Made by a program: the position numbers and the translations under genes
Notes under the pieces: generated by a model
What the model was told of the DNA's origin: nothing
Database searches by the model: none
Seen by the model: the letters and a program-made list of their open reading frames with translations, nothing else
Shown: positions 28,754 through 38,959 of the stretch, in pieces
Layout of the letters: each line of letters begins with the position of its first letter
How positions within the stretch are numbered: the stretch's first letter is position 1
Source: Nocardiopsis mwathae
Lineage (GTDB): Bacteria; Actinomycetota; Actinomycetes; Streptosporangiales; Streptosporangiaceae
Length of the DNA: 64,000 nucleotides
NCBI RefSeq assembly: GCF_014201195.1
Contig: NZ_JACHDS010000001.1
Location: forward strand, 5,766,001-5,830,000
Reading direction: 5' to 3'

Positions 28754-29464
28754 ATGACCCGCGCCGAACTCGACAAGCAGCCGTCCGACGTCGCCACGAT
28801 GTTCGACGGCATCGCCAGCCGCTACGACCTGGTGAACGACGTCATCTCGCTCGGACAGGACCGCGTCTGGCGGCGCGCCGTGGTGAAGGCGGTCGAGGCC
28901 TACAGCGGTGAGCTCGTCCTCGACCTGGCCGCCGGGACCGGGACCTCCGCCGAGTCGTTCGTGTCGAAGGGGGCGCGGGTCATCGCCTGCGACTTCTCCC
29001 AGGGCATGCTGCGGGTCGGCGCCGAGCGCCGGGGCGGGGCCTCGCGCGGCGGGGTGACCTTCGTGGCCGGGGACGCGCTGCGGCTCCCGTTCGCCGACGA
29101 GACCTTCGATGCCGTGACGATCTCCTTCGGGCTGCGCAACGTCAACGACGTCGACCAGGCGCTGAGCGAGCTGCGCCGGGTCACCAAGGTCGGCGGCCGA
29201 ATGGTCATCTGCGAATTCAGCCATATCCCGGTCGAATTGGTCGACCGGTTCTATTCCACCTATCTCATGGCCGCGCTGCCGAAGATCGCCAAGTGCTTCA
29301 CCTCGAACGCCGAGGCCTACGAGTACCTCTCCGAGTCGATCATGCACTGGCCGGACCAGGCCGCGATGGCCGCGCGGCTGCAGCGCGCCGGGTGGTCCCG
29401 GGTGGCGTGGCGCAACCTCACCATGGGCGTCGTCGCACTTCACCGCGGGGTGCGCGAGTCCTGA
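28754..29464 (+). CDS. menG: Demethylmenaquinone methyltransferase
   Basis: Adds the ring methyl group with SAM, the last core step of menaquinone synthesis. The 236-residue protein matches MenG/UbiE: N-terminal [24 protein letters not shown] (the UbiE signature start), SAM loop [13 protein letters not shown], and the second signature [21 protein letters not shown] 28754 gives the family N-terminus. A classic intrinsic terminator follows. It sits next to the reductase gene and complex I, so the quinone maker lies beside its main user. Confidence 0.95.
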   Translation: MTRAELDKQPSDVATMFDGIASRYDLVNDVISLGQDRVWRRAVVKAVEAYSGELVLDLAAGTGTSAESFVSKGARVIACDFSQGMLRVGAERRGGASRGGVTFVAGDALRLPFADETFDAVTISFGLRNVNDVDQALSELRRVTKVGGRMVICEFSHIPVELVDRFYSTYLMAALPKIAKCFTSNAEAYEYLSESIMHWPDQAAMAARLQRAGWSRVAWRNLTMGVVALHRGVRES

Positions 29465-29523
29465 CGGCCGACGCGGCCCCCGGGCGGCGGCGCCCGACGC
29501 CGGGCCGCGAACGGTTTTCCGAC

Positions 29524-29558
29524 AAAGACCCTGAAGCAATGCGCTTCAGGGTCTTTTT
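29524..29558 (+). terminator. Intrinsic terminator after menG
   Basis: Perfect 14-base arms AAAGACCCTGAAGC and GCTTCAGGGTCTTT around AATGC, ending in a run of five T. It is the most textbook-like terminator in the window. Confidence 0.93.
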
Positions 29559-29729
29559 GGTATGGACGGCTCTTTGGTGATTTTGGGCGACAAACCGGGC
29601 GTGTTTCACTTCATGCACGCAGGTCACAGGCAAGATGGCGCTTTTGTCATGATTCGTGAGTCATCAAGAAGAAGGTCATCTGGGACTCGCCTTGGGGGCG
29701 TCGATGGGTCTAGACTCTGGACCGAGGCC

Positions 29730-29747
29730 TTGTGAAGTCCTTCACAA
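29730..29747 (+). promoter_or_regulatory. Rex operator (redox-sensing repressor site)
   Basis: TTGTGAAGTCCTTCACAA is a perfect match to the actinobacterial Rex consensus TTGTGAA-N4-TTCACAA. Rex binds when NADH/NAD+ is low and is released by high NADH; in Streptomyces it controls nuo and cyd genes (established knowledge). The site lies 124 bases before the reductase start and about 1.6 kb before nuoA, so it probably governs one long transcript. Confidence 0.85.
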
Positions 29748-29870
29748 GCTAACGAGTCATTGGTAACAGCGCATGTAGACGTAGGACACATCCGCGAATG
29801 AAGCGCCGCCCCGCAGGCGCACCCCCGCAGAGCGGCACACCGCTCGACACGTACGTCAAGGACCGAACTC

Positions 29871-31175
29871 GTGAGCGAGACAGCAGCCACCCCACTGTCC
29901 GTCCGGGGCCACCCCGCGATCGAGGCCGACGTGATCGTCGTCGGCGCCGGACCCGCCGGCTCCACGACGGCTTACCACCTGGCCCAGGCCGGGCTCGACG
30001 TCCTCCTGTTGGAGAAGACCTCCTTCCCGCGTGAGAAGGTCTGCGGCGACGGACTGACCCCGCGCGCCGTCAAGCAGCTGGCAGCCATGGGTATCTCCTT
30101 CGACGACAAGGGGTGGATCCGCAATCGCGGCCTGCGCATCATCGGTGGCGGCGTCCGGCTCGAACTCCCCTGGCCGGAGCTCGCGGAGTACCCCTCCTTC
30201 GGCCTGGTCCGCACCCGCTACGACTTCGACCGCATCCTCGCCGACCAGGCGGTCGCGGCCGGCGCGCGGCTGTGCGAGAACACCACCGTCACCGGACCGC
30301 TTCTCGACGAGCGCACCGGCCGCGTCGCCGGCGTCCGCGCCAAGGGCCCCGACCGCGAGCCGCTCACCTACCGCGCGCCGCTCGTCATCGCCGCCGACGG
30401 CAACTCCTCGCGGCTCGCCGTGTCCATGGGCGTCCGCAAGCGCGACGACCGCCCCATGGGTGTGGCCGTGCGCACCTACTTCACCAGCCACCGCCACGAC
30501 GACGACTACCTGGAGTCCTGGCTGGAGCTGTGGGACTCAAGCGGCGGCAAGGACGTACTACTCCCGGGCTACGGCTGGATCTTCGGCGTCGGAGACGGCA
30601 CCAGCAACGTCGGCCTGGGCATCCTCGACTCCTCGGCCGGGTTCCGCGACATCGACTACCGCAAGCTGCTGCGCCGCTGGACCGCGAGCATGCCCGAGGA
30701 GTGGGGCTTCACCGAGGAACGGCAGTGCGGTCCCATCCGCGGCGCCGCCCTGCCCATGGGGTTCAACCGCACCCCCCACTACGCGCGCGGGCTGATGCTC
30801 GTCGGCGACGCCGGGGGCATGGTCAACCCCTTCAACGGCGAGGGCATCGCCTACGCCATGGAGGCCGGACACATCGCCGCCGACGTCGTGGTGCAGGCGC
30901 TCAGCCGCCCCACCGTCCAGACGCGCGAACGCACCCTGCACCGCTACCCGCAGATCCTCTCCGACACCTACGGCGGCTACTACACGCTCGGCCGCTACTT
31001 CGTGAAGATGATCGGCAATCCGGACTTCATGCGGCTGGCGACCAAGCACGGCCTCCCCCAGCGCACCCTCATGAAATTCATGCTGAAGATGCTGGCCAAT
31101 CTCACCGAGCCCAGCCGGGGGGACGCGATGGACCGCGTGATCAACGGGATATCCAAGATGGCGCCCGCGGCGTAG
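29871..31175 (+). CDS. Geranylgeranyl reductase family FAD-dependent oxidoreductase (MenJ-like)
   Basis: A 434-residue flavoprotein with the N-terminal dinucleotide fold VIVVGAGPAGSTTAYHLAQAG, the family-specific EKVCGDGLTPRAVKQL block, VIAADGNSSRLA and a second FAD motif GLMLVGDAGGMVNPFNGEGIAYAME. These are the hallmarks of geranylgeranyl reductases, which saturate isoprenoid double bonds. In mycobacteria the relative MenJ reduces one isoprene unit of menaquinone; the position beside menG and nuo makes the same substrate likely here, but this is inference. GTG 29871 is the start. The gene is preceded by a Rex operator and followed by nuoA after 157 bases. Confidence 0.9.
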   Translation: MSETAATPLSVRGHPAIEADVIVVGAGPAGSTTAYHLAQAGLDVLLLEKTSFPREKVCGDGLTPRAVKQLAAMGISFDDKGWIRNRGLRIIGGGVRLELPWPELAEYPSFGLVRTRYDFDRILADQAVAAGARLCENTTVTGPLLDERTGRVAGVRAKGPDREPLTYRAPLVIAADGNSSRLAVSMGVRKRDDRPMGVAVRTYFTSHRHDDDYLESWLELWDSSGGKDVLLPGYGWIFGVGDGTSNVGLGILDSSAGFRDIDYRKLLRRWTASMPEEWGFTEERQCGPIRGAALPMGFNRTPHYARGLMLVGDAGGMVNPFNGEGIAYAMEAGHIAADVVVQALSRPTVQTRERTLHRYPQILSDTYGGYYTLGRYFVKMIGNPDFMRLATKHGLPQRTLMKFMLKMLANLTEPSRGDAMDRVINGISKMAPAA

Positions 31176-31235
31176 CGCAGGGAACCGGCACAGGACGCGA
31201 AGCCATGGCGAGCGCACACCACCGCCCGACCCCGC

Positions 31236-31253
31236 TCGTGAACACGATCACAA
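31236..31253 (-). promoter_or_regulatory. Degenerate Rex-like operator before nuoA
   Basis: TCGTGAACACGATCACAA differs from the Rex consensus at two positions (read on the other strand: TTGTGAT-CGTG-TTCACGA). It sits inside a larger dyad, CCCGCT on the left and AGCGGG on the right, about 80 bases before nuoA. It may be a second redox-controlled promoter for nuo, or a simple hairpin. Confidence 0.45.
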
Positions 31254-31332
31254 GCGGGTCCGCCGCCATGCCGTCCGCACACCCGACCCGCACACCCGCG
31301 CACTCCATGGGCATGAAGGGGAACGGCTGGTA

Positions 31333-31692
31333 ATGGAGCTGTACACACCCGTATTCGTTCTCGGTGCGATCGGCGCCGCGTTCGTCGTGGTCTCGATGGT
31401 CGTCGGCGCCGTCGTCGGGCCGAAGCGGTACAACCGCGCCAAGCTGCAGGCCTACGAGTGCGGCATCGAGCCCACGCCGCAGCCGGCCGGCGGCGGCCGC
31501 TTCACCGTGAAGTACTACTTGACGGCGATGCTCTTCATCGTCTTCGACATCGAGATCATCTTCCTCATCCCCTGGGCGGTCCACTTCGACGCCCTCGGTG
31601 TCTTCGGTGTCATCGCGGTCCTGCTCTTCCTGGTCAACGTGTCGATCGCCTATGCCTACGAGTGGAAGCGCGGAGGCCTGGAATGGGAGTGA
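31333..31692 (+). CDS. nuoA: NADH-quinone oxidoreductase subunit A
   Basis: Small membrane subunit at the junction of the arms of complex I. The 119-residue protein has three membrane helices (FVLGAIGAAFVVVSMVVGAVVG; YLTAMLFIVFDIEIIFLIPWAV; FGVIAVLLFLVNVSIAYAYEW) and the conserved loop KLQAYECGIEP, whose Cys lies near the quinone channel, with the FDIEIIFLIPWA signature. First gene of the nuo cluster. The gap to nuoB (144 bases) is the largest within the cluster. Confidence 0.96.
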   Translation: MELYTPVFVLGAIGAAFVVVSMVVGAVVGPKRYNRAKLQAYECGIEPTPQPAGGGRFTVKYYLTAMLFIVFDIEIIFLIPWAVHFDALGVFGVIAVLLFLVNVSIAYAYEWKRGGLEWE

Positions 31693-31847
31693 TCCGCGCC
31701 GGAACGGCACCCGGGACCCCGCTCGGACCGCGCACGCACGCACCTGCGGCCGACGACCGACGGCCCGGCCACGCCAACGACTCCAGCAGTTCCAGCAACT
31801 CCAGCAACTCCAGCAACGGGAAGGGGGGTTCGCCGGATGGGGCTTGA
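31683..31847 (+). CDS. Possible small Ser/Asn-rich ORF between nuoA and nuoB
   Basis: ATG 31683 overlaps the nuoA stop in another frame and the 54-codon frame runs just past the nuoB start, so translation could couple the two genes. The product would be a polar peptide ending in a Ser/Asn run encoded by repeated TCCAGCAAC triplets. There is no homology that I recognise. It may only be a spacer; low confidence. Confidence 0.2.
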   Translation: MGVIRAGTAPGTPLGPRTHAPAADDRRPGHANDSSSSSNSSNSSNGKGGSPDGA

Positions 31848-32397
31848 AGAGAAGCTGCCGAGCGGCGTCATGCTGACGACCGTCGAACAGGTCGCCGGGT
31901 TCGTCCGCAAGACCTCGATGTGGCCCGCGACGTTCGGCCTGGCCTGCTGCGCCATCGAGATGATGTCGGTCGGCGGCCCGCACTACGACCTCGCCAGGTT
32001 CGGCATGGAGAAGTTCGGGGCGACCCCGCGCCAGGCCGACCTGATGATCGTGGCGGGGCGCGTGAGCCAGAAGATGGCCCCCGTCCTCCGGCAGATCTAC
32101 GACCAGATGCCCGAACCCAAGTGGGTCATCGCCATGGGCGTCTGCGCCTCCAGCGGCGGCATGTTCAACAACTACGCCGTCGTCCAGGGCGTCGACCACA
32201 TCGTCCCCGTCGACATCTACCTGCCCGGCTGCCCGCCGCGCCCGGAGATGCTCCTCGACGCCGTGCTCAAGCTGCACGACAAGGTCCAGAACACCAAGCT
32301 CGGCGCGCACCGCCGCCAGGAGATCGAGGAAGAGGAGGCGCGCCGGATGCGCCGCTCCCTCCCGCTGATCGAGCGCCCCGAGGAGGTGACGCGATGA
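31837..32397 (+). CDS. nuoB: NADH-quinone oxidoreductase subunit B
   Basis: Carries cluster N2, the last iron-sulfur centre before quinone. The 186-residue protein has the tandem-cysteine motif [10 protein letters not shown], the third ligand in [13 protein letters not shown] and the fourth in [15 protein letters not shown]-terminal 35 residues are a charged helix. AAGGGGGG lies upstream of ATG 31837. Its stop overlaps nuoC (ATGA). Confidence 0.97.
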   Translation: MGLEEKLPSGVMLTTVEQVAGFVRKTSMWPATFGLACCAIEMMSVGGPHYDLARFGMEKFGATPRQADLMIVAGRVSQKMAPVLRQIYDQMPEPKWVIAMGVCASSGGMFNNYAVVQGVDHIVPVDIYLPGCPPRPEMLLDAVLKLHDKVQNTKLGAHRRQEIEEEEARRMRRSLPLIERPEEVTR

Positions 32398-33152
32398 CGG
32401 ACGACGCGACCGCCGCTCCCGGAGGCGACGACGGCGAGGAGAACCTGCCCGCCAAGGCCGGGGAGGACCGCCTCGCCTCGCCCATCGCCCGCCGGGGCAT
32501 GTTCGGCACCCGCACCACCGGAGACACCTCCGGCTACGGCGGACTGCTGGTGCGCCGACCGGCCGTCCCCGACGCCGTGCGGCCCTACACCGACCCGGAC
32601 GACCCGCGCACCGCCGACTTCGACACGGTCGCCGACGCCCTGGAGAGCGCCCTCGCCGACGCCCCCGTCTCCTACGCCGATGCGGTGGAGCGGGTCGCCG
32701 TCGACCACGGCGAGATCACCTTCCAGGTGCGCCGCGAAGCGCTGCCCGAGGTGATGCGGAGACTGCGCGACGACCCGCGGCTCCGCTTCGAGCTGTGCCT
32801 GGGTGTCAGCGGCGTGCACTACCCCGAGGACACCGGCCGCGAGCTGCACGCCGTCTACCAAATGCGTTCGATCACCCACAACACCGAGATCCGCGTCGAG
32901 ACCACCTGCCCCGACGCCGACCCGCACATCCCCTCGATCGTGGCCACCTACCCGACCAACGACTGGCACGAGCGCGAGGCGTGGGACTTCTTCGGGATCG
33001 TCTTCGACGGCCACCCCGCGCTGACCCGCATCCAGATGCCCGACGACTGGCACGGCCACCCGCAGCGCAAGGATTACCCGCTCGGCGGGATCCCGGTGGA
33101 GTACCGCGGCGCCAAGATCCCCCCGCCCGAGCAGCGGAGGTCCTACTCATGA
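32394..33152 (+). CDS. nuoC: NADH-quinone oxidoreductase subunit C
   Basis: The 30-kDa-type subunit of the connecting fragment. Of 252 residues, the first 75 are a polar, low-complexity extension; the conserved domain follows ([21 protein letters not shown]) with the 30-kDa signature region [28 protein letters not shown] and [15 protein letters not shown]. It is a separate subunit, not fused to NuoD. Start ATG 32394 overlaps nuoB; its stop overlaps nuoD. Confidence 0.95.
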   Translation: MTDDATAAPGGDDGEENLPAKAGEDRLASPIARRGMFGTRTTGDTSGYGGLLVRRPAVPDAVRPYTDPDDPRTADFDTVADALESALADAPVSYADAVERVAVDHGEITFQVRREALPEVMRRLRDDPRLRFELCLGVSGVHYPEDTGRELHAVYQMRSITHNTEIRVETTCPDADPHIPSIVATYPTNDWHEREAWDFFGIVFDGHPALTRIQMPDDWHGHPQRKDYPLGGIPVEYRGAKIPPPEQRRSYS

Positions 33153-34450
33153 GCACCAACATCACCGAGGACTACATCGACGCCACCGGCGGCGACTGGG
33201 ACGAGGTCATCCAGCGCGCCCAGTCCAGCGGCGCCGAGAGGCTCGTCGTCAACATGGGTCCGCAGCACCCCTCCACCCACGGCGTGCTGCGGCTCATCCT
33301 CACCCTGGACGGCGAGACCGTCACCGACGCCCGTGTCGGCATCGGCTACCTGCACACCGGCATCGAGAAGAACACCGAGTACCGGACGTGGACCCAGGGC
33401 ACCACGTTCGTCACCCGGATGGACTACCTGACGCCGCTGTTCAACGAGGCCGCCTACTGCCTGGCCGTGGAGAAGCTCCTCGACATCACCGACCGCATCC
33501 CCGAGCGCGCCAACGTCATCCGCGTGCTGATGATGGAGCTCAACCGGATGGCGTCGCACTTCGTGGCGATGGCGACGTTCGGCATGGAGATCGGCGCCAC
33601 CACGATCATGACCAACGGCTTCCGCGAGCGGGAGATGGTGCTCGACATCTTCGAGCTCATCACCGGCCTGCGGATGAACCACGCCTACATCCGCCCCGGC
33701 GGGGTGGCCCAGGACCTGCCGCCCGGCGCGACCGGCAAGATCCGGGAACTGCTCGCGGAGATGCCCAGGCGCATCACCATCATGCGCAAGCTGCTGGACG
33801 CCAACCCGCTGTTCCTCGCCCGCACCCGCGACATCGCCTACCTGGACCTGGCCGGCTGCATGGCGCTGGGTATCACCGGCCCGCTGGTGCGCGCCTCCGG
33901 GCTGGCCTGGGACCTGCGCAAGGCCAAGCCCTACTGCGGTTACGAGAACTACGAGTTCGACGTCCCCGTCTCCGACGGCTGCGACGTCTACGCCCGCTAC
34001 CGGGTCCGCGTCGCCGAACTGGAGCAGAGCCTGCGGATCATCGAGCAGTGCCTCGACCGGCTCGAACCCGGCCCGGTGATGATCGAGGACGCCAAGATCG
34101 GCTGGCCGGCCAAGCTCTCGCTGGGCGCCGACGGCCTGGGCAACTCACCCGACCACATCGCGCACATCATGGGCGGCTCCATGGAGGCGCTCATCCACCA
34201 CTTCAAGCTCGTCACCGAGGGCTTCCGGGTCCCGGCCGGGCAGGCATACGCGGCCGTGGAGAGCGCCAAGGGCGAACTCGGCTGCCACGCGGTCAGCGAC
34301 GGCGGCACCCGCCCCTACCGCGTGCACTTCCGCGACCCGTCCTTCACCCACCTGCAGGCGGTCGCGGCGATGTGCGAGGGCGGAACCGTGGCCGACGTCA
34401 TCGCGGCGGTGGCCAGCATCGACCCAGTGATGGGAGGGGTGGACAGGTGA
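33149..34450 (+). CDS. nuoD: NADH-quinone oxidoreductase subunit D
   Basis: The 49-kDa-type subunit that shapes the quinone-binding pocket. The 433-residue protein shows [16 protein letters not shown], whose His/Tyr environment binds quinone, [27 protein letters not shown], and the C-terminal [30 protein letters not shown] and DPVMGGVDR. These are all retained, so the subunit should be functional. Confidence 0.97.
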   Translation: MSTNITEDYIDATGGDWDEVIQRAQSSGAERLVVNMGPQHPSTHGVLRLILTLDGETVTDARVGIGYLHTGIEKNTEYRTWTQGTTFVTRMDYLTPLFNEAAYCLAVEKLLDITDRIPERANVIRVLMMELNRMASHFVAMATFGMEIGATTIMTNGFREREMVLDIFELITGLRMNHAYIRPGGVAQDLPPGATGKIRELLAEMPRRITIMRKLLDANPLFLARTRDIAYLDLAGCMALGITGPLVRASGLAWDLRKAKPYCGYENYEFDVPVSDGCDVYARYRVRVAELEQSLRIIEQCLDRLEPGPVMIEDAKIGWPAKLSLGADGLGNSPDHIAHIMGGSMEALIHHFKLVTEGFRVPAGQAYAAVESAKGELGCHAVSDGGTRPYRVHFRDPSFTHLQAVAAMCEGGTVADVIAAVASIDPVMGGVDR

Positions 34451-35166
34451 GCACGACGACCGGCGGATTCACCGAAGAGGTACGGGCCCGGCTGGAGGTC
34501 GACGCCAAGGAGATCATCGCGAAGTACCCCCGGGAGCGCTCCGCCCTGCTGCCGCTGCTGCACCTCGTGCAGGCGGAGGAGGGCTACGTGAGCATGGCCG
34601 GGATCGCGTTCTGCGCCGACCGGCTCGGCCTGACCAAGGCCGAGGTCACCGCGGTGGTCACCTTCTACACCATGTACCGGAGGCGGCCCGGCGGCGACTA
34701 CAACGTCGGCGTCTGCACCAACACCCTGTGCGCGGTCATGGGCGGCGACGAGATCTTCGCCGCGCTCAAGGAGCACCTCGACCTCGGCAACGGCGAGACC
34801 ACCGAGGACGGCTCGGTCACCCTCGAACACGTCGAGTGCAACGCGGCCTGCGACTTCGCCCCCGTCGTGATGGTCAACTGGGAGTTCTTCGACAACCAGA
34901 CCCCCGAGTCGGCCCGCCGCCTCGTCGACGACCTGCGGCTCGGCAGGGACGTCGCCCCCACCCGCGGCCCCGACACTCTGTGCACCTGGAAGCAGGCCTC
35001 CCGGGTGCTCGCCGGCTTCTCCGACGGGCGCGCCGGCGAGGGCACCCAGGCCGGCGAGCCCTCCCTGGAAGGCCTGCGCCTGGCCCGCGAACGCGGCTGG
35101 AGCGCGCCCGACCCCGCGGCCCTCCCGCACCGCCCCGCCGAGACCGGAGAGGGGGAGGCGAAGTGA
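34447..35166 (+). CDS. nuoE: NADH-quinone oxidoreductase subunit E
   Basis: The 24-kDa-type subunit with a [2Fe-2S] cluster (N1a). Ligands are visible as VCTNTLC (C-x4-C) and VECNAAC (C-x3-C). At 239 residues it is about 70 residues longer than the E. coli protein; the extra C-terminus ([17 protein letters not shown] and a polar tail) seems typical of actinobacteria. GTG 34447 overlaps the nuoD stop. Confidence 0.95.
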   Translation: MSTTTGGFTEEVRARLEVDAKEIIAKYPRERSALLPLLHLVQAEEGYVSMAGIAFCADRLGLTKAEVTAVVTFYTMYRRRPGGDYNVGVCTNTLCAVMGGDEIFAALKEHLDLGNGETTEDGSVTLEHVECNAACDFAPVVMVNWEFFDNQTPESARRLVDDLRLGRDVAPTRGPDTLCTWKQASRVLAGFSDGRAGEGTQAGEPSLEGLRLARERGWSAPDPAALPHRPAETGEGEAK

Positions 35167-36476
35167 CCACGCCGACCACACCCGCGCCGCTCACCCCCGT
35201 CCTGTCCAAGGACTGGGACCGACCCGACCTGTTCACCCTCGACGGCTACCGGGCCACCGGCGGTTACGAGGCGCTGCGCACCGCCCTGGACATGGAGCCC
35301 GACACCCTGGTGGACCTCGTGAAGGCCTCCGGCCTGCGCGGGCGCGGCGGCGCCGGGTTCCCTACCGGGATGAAGTGGGGGTTCCTTCCCAAGGACAACC
35401 CCAAGCCCCGCTACCTCGTCGTCAACGCGGATGAGTCCGAGCCGGGCACCTGCAAGGACATCCCGCTCATGCTCGCCAACCCGCACGTGCTGCTGGAGGG
35501 CGTGGCGATCTCCTCCTACGCCATCCGGAGCAACCTGGCCTTCATCTACGTCCGCGGGGAGGTCCTGCACGTCATCCGGCGGCTCCGCCAGGCCGTCGCC
35601 GACGCCTACACCGCAGGGCTGCTCGGCAAGGACATCCTCGGCAGCGGTTTCGACCTCGACGTGGTGATGCACGCCGGGGCCGGCGCCTACATCTGCGGCG
35701 AGGAGACCGCGCTGCTCGACTCCCTGGAGGGCTACCGCGGCCAGCCCCGGCTCAAGCCGCCGTTCCCCGCCGTCGCCGGGCTGTACGCCTCGCCGACCGT
35801 GGTCAACAACGTCGAGTCCATCGCCAGTGTCCCCAGCATCGTCGCCAACGGTGCCGAGTGGTTCACCGCCATGGGCACCGAGAAGTCCTCCGGGTACGGG
35901 TTCTTCTCCCTGTCCGGGCACGTCACCCGGCCCGGCCAGTACGAGGCACCGCTCGGCATCACCCTGCGCGAACTCCTCGACATGGCCGGGGGGATCCGAT
36001 CCGGACACGAACTGAAGTTCTGGACCCCCGGCGGGTCGTCCACCCCGATCTTCACCGCCGAGCACCTCGACACCCCGCTCGACTTCGAATCGGTCGGCGC
36101 CGCCGGGTCGATGCTCGGCACCCGCGCCCTGCAGATCTTCGACGAGACCACGTGCGTGGTCCGCGCCGCCGGGCGCTGGATCGCCTTCTACGAACACGAG
36201 TCCTGCGGCAAGTGCACCCCCTGCCGTGAGGGCAACTACTGGATGGTGCAGGTGCTCGACCGCATCGAGCGTGGCGAGGGGAGCGAGGCCGACCTCGACA
36301 AGCTGCTGGACATCTGCGACAACCTGCTCGGCCGCTCCTTCTGCGCCCTGGGCGACGGCGCCGCCAGCCCGGTCATGTCGTCGATCAAGTACTTCCGCCA
36401 GGAGTACATAGACCACGTCGAGCAGCGGGGATGCCCGTTCGATCATGCGAAGTCGACCCTCTGGGGAGGTGCGTGA
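35163..36476 (+). CDS. nuoF: NADH-quinone oxidoreductase subunit F
   Basis: Binds NADH and FMN and carries the [4Fe-4S] cluster N3. The 437-residue protein has the NADH/FMN loops [17 protein letters not shown] and [35 protein letters not shown], and the cluster ligands in [12 protein letters not shown] plus the Cys in [13 protein letters not shown] 35163 overlaps the nuoE stop; its own stop overlaps the ATG of nuoG by one base. Confidence 0.97.
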   Translation: MTTPTTPAPLTPVLSKDWDRPDLFTLDGYRATGGYEALRTALDMEPDTLVDLVKASGLRGRGGAGFPTGMKWGFLPKDNPKPRYLVVNADESEPGTCKDIPLMLANPHVLLEGVAISSYAIRSNLAFIYVRGEVLHVIRRLRQAVADAYTAGLLGKDILGSGFDLDVVMHAGAGAYICGEETALLDSLEGYRGQPRLKPPFPAVAGLYASPTVVNNVESIASVPSIVANGAEWFTAMGTEKSSGYGFFSLSGHVTRPGQYEAPLGITLRELLDMAGGIRSGHELKFWTPGGSSTPIFTAEHLDTPLDFESVGAAGSMLGTRALQIFDETTCVVRAAGRWIAFYEHESCGKCTPCREGNYWMVQVLDRIERGEGSEADLDKLLDICDNLLGRSFCALGDGAASPVMSSIKYFRQEYIDHVEQRGCPFDHAKSTLWGGA

Positions 36477-38959
36477 TGACCGTCACGGCCAACACGACGT
36501 CCGGGGGCACCCCCGCCGTGCCGCCCGAGGACCTTGTCACCGTCACCATCGACGGGTTCCAGATCAAAGTGCCCAAGGGCACCCTGGTGATCCGTGCGGC
36601 CGAGTTGCTGGGGATCCAGATCCCCCGGTTCTGCGACCACCCGCTGCTCGACCCGGCCGGGGCCTGCCGCCAGTGCCTGGTCGAGATCCCCGACGCCGGG
36701 AACGGGCGCGCCATGCCCAAGCCGCAGGCGTCGTGCACCATCACCGTCATGGAGGGGATGGTCGTCCAGACCCACCTCACCTCGCCGGTGGCGGAGAAGG
36801 CACAGCGCGGGATCATGGAGTTCCTGCTGATCAACCACCCGCTGGACTGCCCGGTCTGCGACAAGGGCGGCGAGTGCCCGCTGCAGAACCAGGCGATGTC
36901 CAGCGGGCAGGGGGAGACCCGCTTCCTCGACACCAAGCGGACCTTCCCCAAGCCCATCGCGCTCTCCAGCCAGGTGCTGCTCGACCGCGAGCGCTGCATC
37001 CAGTGCGCCCGCTGCACCCGCTTCTCCGCGCAGATCGCCGGCGACCCCTTCATCGAGCTGCTGGAGCGCGGCGCACGGGAGCAGGTCGGCATCGCCGAGG
37101 GCGAGCCCTTCCAGTCCTACTTCTCCGGCAACACCGTGCAGATCTGCCCGGTGGGCGCGCTCACCGGCGCCGCCTACCGGTTCCGCTCCCGCCCCTTCGA
37201 CCTGGTCAGCACGCCCAGCGTGTGCGAGCACTGCGCCTCGGGCTGCGCCCAGCGCACCGACCACCGGCGCGGCAAGGTGACCCGCCGCCTGGCCGGGGAC
37301 GACCCGCAGGTCAACGAGGAGTGGAACTGCGACAAGGGCCGGTGGGCGTTCACGTACGCCACCCAGCCCGACCGGCTCAAGCGCCCCCTGGTCCGCGACG
37401 AGGAGAGCCGGGCGCTGGAGGTCGCCTCCTGGCCCGAAGCGGTGTCCACGGCCGCGCGCGGACTGGAGTCGGCGCGCGGGCGCGCCGCCGTCCTCACTGG
37501 GGGCCGCCTCACCCTCGAAGACGCCTACGCGTACGCGAAGTTCGCCCGGGTGGCGCTGCACACCAACGACATCGACATGCGGGCCCGCGCCCACTCCGCC
37601 GAGGAGACCGACTTCCTGGCCGCCCGCGTCGCCGGGACCGGCATCCGGGTGAGCTACGACGACATCGAGGCCGCCCCCGCCGTCCTGCTCGCCGGGTTGG
37701 AACCGGAGAACGAGTCGCCCATCGTCTTCCTGCGGCTGCGTAAGGCCGCCCGGAAGAAGGGCCTGAAGGTGTACTCGATCGCCGCGTACGGCGACCGGGC
37801 ACTGGACCGGATGGACGGCTCGCTCATCGCCACCGCGCCCGGCGACGAGGCGCGGGCCATCCAGCGGCTAGCGGGTACCCACCCCGAAGAGGTCGAAGCG
37901 CTCGGTGCCGACGGCGCGCTCATCCTCGTGGGCGAACGCCTCGCCGAGACCCCCGGTGCCCTGTCGGCCGCGGCCCGGCTCGCCGACCGCACCGGCGCCC
38001 GGATCGCCTGGGTCCCCCGGCGGGCCGGCGAGCGCGGTGCAATCGAGGCCGGTGCCCTGCCCAACCTGCTGCCCGGCGGACGCCCCGCGGCCGACGCCGC
38101 CGCCCGCGCCGAAACCGCGCGTGCCTGGGCGGTCGGGGCGCTGCCCGAGCAGGAGGGCCGCGACACCGACGCGATCCTCCGCGCGGCCGCCGCCGGAGAA
38201 CTCGACGCGCTGGTCATCGCCGGGGTCGACCTGGACGATCTGCCCGACCCGGAACTCGCCCGTGCCGCCCTGGCCCGGGTGCCCTTCCTGGTCAGCCTGG
38301 AACTGCGGGCCAGTGCGGTCACCGACCGCGCCGACGTGGTGTTCCCCGTCGCCGCCGTCGCCGAGAAGGCCGGGACGTTCGTCGACTGGGAGGGCCGCGA
38401 ACGCCCCTTCGGGGACGCGCTGAAGGTCCCCGGGATCCTCTCCGACCTGCGGGTGCTGGCCGCGATCGCCGACGAGATGGACGTCCACCTCGGCCTTCCC
38501 TCCGCCGAGGCCGCGCACGGTGAGCTGAGCCGGCTGGGCCGCTGGGCCGGCGAACGGGTCCCCGACCCCGTCACCGCCGCCGAGCAGCGGCCCGAGCCGG
38601 GCCCCGGCCAGGCGGTGCTGTCCACCTGGCGGCAGCTGTTGGGCGGCGGCCGGATGGAGGACGGCGAGCCCTACCTCGCCGGCACCGCGCGGCCCGCCCT
38701 GGCCCGGATCTCGGCCGCCACCGCCGCGGAGATCGGGCTGCCCGACGGCGGGGTGCTGCGGGCCACCGGCTCCGGCGGGTCGGTCAGCCTGCCCGCGGTC
38801 GTCACCGAGATGCCCGACCGTGTGGTGTGGCTGCCCGCCAACGGCGAGGGTCGCGACATCCGCCGCGAACTCGGCGCCGCCAACGGTGCCCTGGTGGACC
38901 TGGAAGTCGACAAGCAGGCCCGCGAGGCCGCCGACACGAGTGCAGGGAGCGAGACGTGA
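36476..38959 (+). CDS. nuoG: NADH-quinone oxidoreductase subunit G
   Basis: The 75-kDa-type subunit with the long iron-sulfur chain. In the 827-residue protein: [2Fe-2S] ligands in [16 protein letters not shown]5 ligands around [18 protein letters not shown]4 in [10 protein letters not shown] and a late ICPVGAL Cys. It also has CEHCASGC followed 27 residues later by a fourth Cys (WNCDKG), the C-x2-C-x3-C-x27-C pattern of the accessory cluster N7 seen in only some bacteria. The C-terminal molybdopterin-oxidoreductase-like domain lacks the cofactor and is Ala-rich. ATG 36476 is used. Confidence 0.96.
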   Translation: MTVTANTTSGGTPAVPPEDLVTVTIDGFQIKVPKGTLVIRAAELLGIQIPRFCDHPLLDPAGACRQCLVEIPDAGNGRAMPKPQASCTITVMEGMVVQTHLTSPVAEKAQRGIMEFLLINHPLDCPVCDKGGECPLQNQAMSSGQGETRFLDTKRTFPKPIALSSQVLLDRERCIQCARCTRFSAQIAGDPFIELLERGAREQVGIAEGEPFQSYFSGNTVQICPVGALTGAAYRFRSRPFDLVSTPSVCEHCASGCAQRTDHRRGKVTRRLAGDDPQVNEEWNCDKGRWAFTYATQPDRLKRPLVRDEESRALEVASWPEAVSTAARGLESARGRAAVLTGGRLTLEDAYAYAKFARVALHTNDIDMRARAHSAEETDFLAARVAGTGIRVSYDDIEAAPAVLLAGLEPENESPIVFLRLRKAARKKGLKVYSIAAYGDRALDRMDGSLIATAPGDEARAIQRLAGTHPEEVEALGADGALILVGERLAETPGALSAAARLADRTGARIAWVPRRAGERGAIEAGALPNLLPGGRPAADAAARAETARAWAVGALPEQEGRDTDAILRAAAAGELDALVIAGVDLDDLPDPELARAALARVPFLVSLELRASAVTDRADVVFPVAAVAEKAGTFVDWEGRERPFGDALKVPGILSDLRVLAAIADEMDVHLGLPSAEAAHGELSRLGRWAGERVPDPVTAAEQRPEPGPGQAVLSTWRQLLGGGRMEDGEPYLAGTARPALARISAATAAEIGLPDGGVLRATGSGGSVSLPAVVTEMPDRVVWLPANGEGRDIRRELGAANGALVDLEVDKQAREAADTSAGSET

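Larger units (their letters stand above)
29465..29870. other. Regulatory region between menG and the reductase-nuo block
   Basis: No gene seen. It holds the menG terminator (29524-29558) and a perfect Rex operator (29730-29747). The stretch 29560-29790 is less GC-rich than the genes around it and should contain the promoter of the downstream block. Confidence 0.6.
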
